In this document: positions 13,336-16,651 of the stretch, piece after piece
Numbering within the stretch: position 1 is the stretch's first letter
Layout: every line of letters begins with the position of its first letter
Source: Bacillus sp. ISL-7
GTDB lineage: Bacteria; Bacillota; Bacilli; Bacillales_B; DSM-18226
Direction of reading: 5' to 3'
Assembly (NCBI RefSeq): GCF_018613065.1
Contig: NZ_JAGGQW010000086.1
Coordinates: 1-16,651, forward strand
DNA length: 16,651 bases
Notes under the pieces: generated by a model
Databases searched by the model: none
Told to the model about the DNA's origin: nothing
Seen by the model: only the letters and a program-made list of their open reading frames with translations
Program-made: the position numbers and the translations under genes

Positions 13336-13526
13336 ACTCTATATTCATTCCTCTCATTCCGATTTTCATCATATTTAAAAATGGCGTTAAATTAGATCCG
13401 CTACACCCCTTGATTTATATGCAACTGTCCTTCCGGGCGCATAAATAAATTCTTGAAAAATCAGATAACACATTTTAGGAACAGATAGAAGCCAAAAATA
13501 ATATAACCGTTCCTATGATCTTGGTC

Positions 13527-13571
13527 TTTACATAAAATTATCTTGATTTTTCACAAAATTAAAAATAATAT
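13527..13571 (+). promoter_or_regulatory. psiE promoter with possible PhoP box
   Basis: TTGATT (13543-13548), 17 nt, TAATAT (13566-13571) is a fair sigma-A promoter. TTTACA (13527), TTATCT (13538) and TTCACA (13550) recur at 11-12 nt, resembling the TTHACA direct repeats bound by Bacillus PhoP upstream of the -10 region; two of three repeats are exact. Phosphate control is inferred. Confidence 0.45.
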
Positions 13572-13628
13572 GTAATCAAGTTTTATTAAATATAATCTAT
13601 AGTTTAAATTGGTGAGAGGATGGTTACC

Positions 13629-14081
13629 ATGTTAAAGGTAAAAAAGGATTTTACTTTTGTTTTATGCATTATACCTAAGATTCTCCAGGTATTTTTAAAT
13701 ATTTCTCTCATTTTTTTAGCAATTATTCTAACGATTTTACTAGTTAAGGAATTAATCATTTTCAGTCATATTTTGATAGAAAGTGGCAGCGACGACTATA
13801 AACTTTTTTTGGATAATATACTCATCTTCTTTTTATATTTTGAGTTTATTACGATGATTGTTAAATATTTCAAGGAGGAATACCATTTCCCTATTAGATA
13901 TTTTATATATATAGGCATCACCGCAATGGTAAGAATAATTATCGTTGACCACGAGCAGCCTGTAAATACAATGCTTTATTCGCTTGTCATCTTAATCCTC
14001 ATCATTGGGTATTTCATTATGAATTTAACTCCTCGTGAAAGACCTGATCGTAAATGGTTCTTTAAAAAAAATAATGTTTGA
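13629..14081 (+). CDS. psiE: Phosphate-starvation-inducible protein PsiE family
   Basis: 150 residues, four membrane helices. Seen: FFLYFEFITMIVKYFKEEYHFPIRYFIYIGITAMVRIIIVDHE in pieces typical of PsiE (YFEF, KYF, HFP.RYF.YI.IT, R.IIVDH), and the C-terminal TPRERP. Role unknown beyond induction by phosphate limitation in E. coli. ATG 13629 is 9 nt after AGAGG; ATG 13620 is too close to that site. Single gene with a possible Pho box. A palindromic repeat starts 13 bp after the stop codon and may terminate or stabilise the transcript. Confidence 0.85.
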   Translation: MLKVKKDFTFVLCIIPKILQVFLNISLIFLAIILTILLVKELIIFSHILIESGSDDYKLFLDNILIFFLYFEFITMIVKYFKEEYHFPIRYFIYIGITAMVRIIIVDHEQPVNTMLYSLVILILIIGYFIMNLTPRERPDRKWFFKKNNV

Positions 14082-14093
14082 AGCCTCCACAGG

Positions 14094-14152
14094 GACGGAT
14101 CTCATGGTTTTTAATGCATTAGTACTGACCACAGGAACTGCCCACATGGTCC
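14094..14152 (-). repeat. Dispersed palindromic repeat, copy A (inverted orientation)
   Basis: Read on the minus strand, GACCATGTGGGCAGTTCC, TGTGGTCAGTACTA, CATTAAAAACCATGAGATCC match copy B (14789-14848) along their whole length with scattered substitutions. It has eroded the 3' end of the DnaD-like frame, whose last codons read through it. Confidence 0.65.
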
Positions 14153-14159
14153 ATTCCAG

Positions 14160-14665
14160 CTATTCGCATCCAGCTTCACCTGCCGTAAGGTCAAGTTTAA
14201 TCCACTTGGAATTGCTCTTCCGGCAGGAAACGATTCGGATGATGGCCTATGGTTTGGTGCAGAATTTTGACTATCATAAAAAGAATCAATTTCTTCTACG
14301 GTCAGTAAGGAGTCATTTACCCAGTTTTTCAGAATCCCAACAACATAGCTCAGCCGTCGCTTGTTGTTGGCACACGCAATATTCATCGCTTTAAAATCAC
14401 CTCTTTCGGCTGTAAAAAAGCTAGAATCATCTAACCAAGATACTAACTGTTGTTTGGCATTCATGTTCGAAAAACCAAATCCATTGTTGTCCCAAAACTC
14501 AATAATTTCTTTTACATTTACTACTTTTTGATTATTTTCTGTGTCTGGATTTTCCTTTTTATTTGGATTAAAAGCTTCTTGTTGTTGTTTTTCTTTTTTA
14601 TTTTCTTCTTCTTTTTGCCCCCTTCTCGTATCACGATGCGTCAACGTATCGTCAAGCTCTCCACA
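14160..14665 (-). pseudogene. Remnant of phage DnaD-domain replication protein
   Basis: The frame shows the C-terminal part of a phage DnaD-like protein: a charged linker (ENKKEKQQQ), FWDNNGFGF, WLDDSSFF, ACANNKRRLSYVVGILKNW and LLTVEEIDS. The N-terminal winged-helix half is missing; upstream the frame runs into TGA at 14668. Near 14190-14203 a one-base shift separates the present frame from the usual ending, because the alternative frame reads KLDLTAGEAGCE and stops at TAG 14162, a typical DnaD-like C-terminus. No other phage gene is next to it. Inactive prophage debris, lying between two inverted copies of a dispersed repeat. Confidence 0.75.
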
Positions 14666-14726
14666 TCAGGTTCTAGATATGCATCATTTTCATCTTGGCC
14701 GCTAACTTCCTTGCCGAAACATCAAA

Positions 14727-14766
14727 AAACGCCTTCAAAAATGACTTTTGAAGGCGTTTATCTTTC
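14727..14766 (-). terminator. Strong terminator downstream of the histidine kinase gene
   Basis: AAACGCCTTCAAAA (14727-14740) pairs perfectly with TTTTGAAGGCGTTT (14746-14759) over 14 bp, loop ATGAC. On the minus strand six T residues follow. The plus side has TTTATCTTTCTT, so it may work in both directions. Confidence 0.8.
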
Positions 14767-14788
14767 TTAGATTATCTAAAAAGAACTG

Positions 14789-14848
14789 GGACCATGGTGA
14801 CGGTTCTTGTGGTTGGCACTAGCCTCATTAAAAACCATAAGAACCGTC
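14789..14848 (+). repeat. Dispersed palindromic repeat, copy B
   Basis: GACGGTTCTTGTGGTT (14799-14814) is the inverted complement of AACCATAAGAACCGTC (14833-14848) except one base. It lies 18 bp after the kinase stop codon (minus strand). Copies A and C are at 14094 and 16561. Confidence 0.75.
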
Positions 14849-14865
14849 GAATCTGCCCAATGGAT

Positions 14866-16074
14866 TCAGGAATTTTTTGATGGAAAGCGTATAGTGACGG
14901 TAGTTCCTTCACCTTTAGTACTTTGGAAGTCAATGGTTCCTTTATATTTTGCTGCAATATTATAGCAAACCATCATACCTAATCCGGTCCCTTTACTTTT
15001 TAAAGAATAAAAAGGAGTACCAAGGGATTTGATTTCTGCTTCTGACATCCCCTGTCCAAAATCAACTACCTTAATCTCGACGAAATCTTTATTCCTATCA
15101 GCTGATACAATAACCGAATCACCAATTTTGGAGGCCTCAATGGCGTTTTTTATAATATTTATTAATAATTGTTTAAACTCTATATTGTTAGCAGCGATAT
15201 AGCAATCTTCAACCCTAATTAATTCAATCTTATTATCATGTAAAAGCCCATACGAATAAAGTAGATCGGTTACACTCTGAAGGACAACCTTTAAATTGAC
15301 TGTTTCTACTTCTGTTTCCTTATTTGGCTTCGCTATAGATAAAAATTGAGTAATTACCTGTTCAGCAATATTTAATTCATCAATCATCAAAGTAAAATTT
15401 CCTTTTATATCATCACTAAATCCAGCGTCTTTTTGGTATAACTGTAAAAAACCTTTCACAACGGTCAAAGGATTTCTAATTTCATGTGCAACAGCAGCTG
15501 CTAGTTGTCCAGTTGTCTTCAAACGCTCTGAATGCTGAATTTGTTCATAGTATAATTGCTGTTTCTTAATTCTTCCTTGCGTTAAATAAAAAATAAAATA
15601 GATAATCACTTGACTCCCGATAAAGTTGATAACATTTCCTATTAAATCCTGCTTGATATAGGGATATCCTTGATCATTAAGCATAATATAACTAAATGTA
15701 AAAATGATGGACACACTGTTTAATAGTAAAGAAAAATAAAAGAGCTTTGAATCAAAAAACAGAATCGCGATGGCTGGAATAAAACATAGAAAAATAAAGG
15801 TGGACCAAGTATCTGGATATAAAAAGAACAGCGCATAAAAGTAAACGGACGCAATTGTAATGATGATCAGTCTAAAAACATGAGTGATATATTTAGGATA
15901 AAGCAATAAACAGGCAGATAGAATGACAACAAGTTCACTATGGAAAATATAACCAGAATCAAACTTACCAAAACGTGGATTACCCATTAACAAACCCATT
16001 ATCATAATGGCTATTACGATTAATACCGTAAAATAATATAACTTTTTATTTATATGAGTATAAAATCCCTTCAT
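14866..16074 (-). CDS. Orphan sensor histidine kinase, KinB-like sporulation type
   Basis: 402 residues. The N-terminal 165 residues hold about six membrane helices with short loops and no large external sensor. Then come the dimerisation/phosphoacceptor region ERLKTTGQLAAAVAHEIRNP with His197, and the ATPase domain: N-box Asn310 in NIIKNAIEAS, G1 DFGQGM (338-343), F-box TPFYSLKS, G2 KGTGLGM (361-367). AAVAHEIRNPLTVVKGFLQL is typical of Bacillus phosphorelay kinases such as KinB. No response regulator gene is adjacent, consistent with signalling to Spo0F. The ATG has AAAGGAG as ribosome binding site. It may instead serve another pathway. Confidence 0.88.
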   Translation of the reverse strand: MKGFYTHINKKLYYFTVLIVIAIMIMGLLMGNPRFGKFDSGYIFHSELVVILSACLLLYPKYITHVFRLIIITIASVYFYALFFLYPDTWSTFIFLCFIPAIAILFFDSKLFYFSLLLNSVSIIFTFSYIMLNDQGYPYIKQDLIGNVINFIGSQVIIYFIFYLTQGRIKKQQLYYEQIQHSERLKTTGQLAAAVAHEIRNPLTVVKGFLQLYQKDAGFSDDIKGNFTLMIDELNIAEQVITQFLSIAKPNKETEVETVNLKVVLQSVTDLLYSYGLLHDNKIELIRVEDCYIAANNIEFKQLLINIIKNAIEASKIGDSVIVSADRNKDFVEIKVVDFGQGMSEAEIKSLGTPFYSLKSKGTGLGMMVCYNIAAKYKGTIDFQSTKGEGTTVTIRFPSKNS

Positions 16075-16336
16075 ACCTACTCCTTTTATTTGATCTCAAT
16101 ACTATGTTATAAGACAATACTATAGTGCTAATTTACCTATTTTTATAATATCATATTATTTTTTTATTAATTAAATTTTGTTATGAAAATTGAGAAATGG
16201 GCGAGCTAAGTATGCTATGGATTTATTAGAAGTGATTTAATTCTATTCCAACGACTGTTGAAAAAGTTTATAATTTGTTAGCATATATATATATAATAAA
16301 CAAATCTAAACTTTGTTCGTTGGGGTGGGTGATAGG

Positions 16337-16513
16337 ATGAAAAAGCAGGATCCGCGTATCCAATGCACTCGACAATACATTATTGATGCATTTTTAACGT
16401 TATCAAAGCGAAAGAATTTTGATGAAATATCCATAACTGATATTACAGTGGAAGCAAAGATTAATCGTTCTACATTTTATTATCGTTTTATCGATGAGTA
16501 TCCCCAGAGCTGA
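16337..16513 (+). pseudogene. TetR/AcrR-type regulator, truncated after the HTH
   Basis: Only about 53 genuine codons remain: MKKQDPRIQCTRQYIIDAF, then DEISITDITVEAKINRSTFYYRF, the N-terminal helix-turn-helix of a TetR regulator (normal length about 190). After FYYRFID the frame enters an IS605-like right end and stops at TGA 16513. The ligand-binding domain is gone. ATG 16337 follows GGTGATAGG. In the 262 bp before it no convincing gene is seen, only AT-rich DNA with weak promoter-like boxes. Confidence 0.85.
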
Positions 16514-16527
16514 AGCTAGGGGTTTTA
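16494..16527 (-). mobile_element. Second IS200/IS605-like right end, interrupting tetR
   Basis: Differs at only 2 of 32 bases from 13238-13269: ATGAGTATCCC, then a stem-loop around AGCTGAAGCTAGGGG and TTTT. It abuts the tetR fragment precisely where homology to TetR proteins ends. The element body should extend to the right, but there a dispersed repeat follows, so it is eroded. Confidence 0.6.
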
Positions 16528-16560
16528 CGCTGCTTTTTGATAAATAAAAAAGACCATGGG

Positions 16561-16628
16561 AGAGACCATGGCGACGGTTGGACGGTTCTTGCGGTCACAC
16601 TAACCTCAATAAAACCATGAGAACCGTC
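16561..16628 (+). repeat. Dispersed palindromic repeat, copy C
   Basis: GACGGTTCTTGCGGT (16581-16595) pairs with ACCATGAGAACCGTC (16614-16628) at 12 of 15 positions. It shares GACCATGG, CCTCA and AAAACCAT with copy B and has an additional GACGGTTG before the stem. Confidence 0.7.
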
Positions 16629-16651
16629 AGAAGCCACTGAAAAAGTCACTT

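Overview
The window looks like a chromosomal segment of a Bacillaceae species (Bacillus or a close relative). It is AT-rich, ribosome binding sites are long AGGAGG-type sequences, promoters fit sigma-A, CcpA (cre) boxes are present, and the genes match families typical of spore formers: Pdp, NupC, LtrA, PsiE and an orphan KinB-like kinase. Sequence identity was not searched; all assignments come from reading motifs.

Left part (1-3663, minus strand): a ribose-type ABC importer operon ordered substrate-binding lipoprotein, double ATPase, permease (cut by the window edge). It starts from a consensus promoter (TTGACA-17-TATAAT). Its leader of about 265 nt carries two perfect cre sites, a tandem palindromic repeat and an orphan Shine-Dalgarno sequence. 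A hairpin between lipoprotein and ATPase probably lowers expression of the distal genes. Several sugar contacts known from E. coli RbsB are replaced, so the ligand may not be ribose.

Middle-left (3985-7800, minus strand): a nucleoside salvage operon, pdp - (decayed cdd) - nupC - AmiS/UreI-like channel. A promoter with a DeoR-like operator and a cre site lies in front of pdp. The cytidine deaminase between pdp and nupC is reduced to 46 codons with an internal stop and loss of the catalytic core. The AmiS/UreI gene has an unusual initiation region with a perfect hairpin between ribosome binding site and start codon.

Middle (7800-12500): small, mostly single-gene units with their own terminators: a tiny membrane protein, a DUF4240 protein, a zinc-ribbon plus N4-gp49-like protein, a 5'-truncated isochorismatase-like gene, an NADPH-dependent FMN reductase, and a divergent LtrA-family membrane protein.

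Right part (12500-16651): a TerC-family (YjbE-like) membrane protein, PsiE with a possible Pho box, a decayed phage DnaD-like gene, an orphan sporulation-type histidine kinase and a TetR regulator cut after about 53 codons. This part is littered with mobile debris: two near-identical IS200/IS605-like right ends (the first followed by omega-RNA-like sequence, the second ending the tetR fragment) and three copies of a roughly 60 bp palindromic repeat, two of which bracket the dnaD remnant in inverted orientation. No tnpA, tnpB, rRNA, tRNA or CRISPR array was seen.
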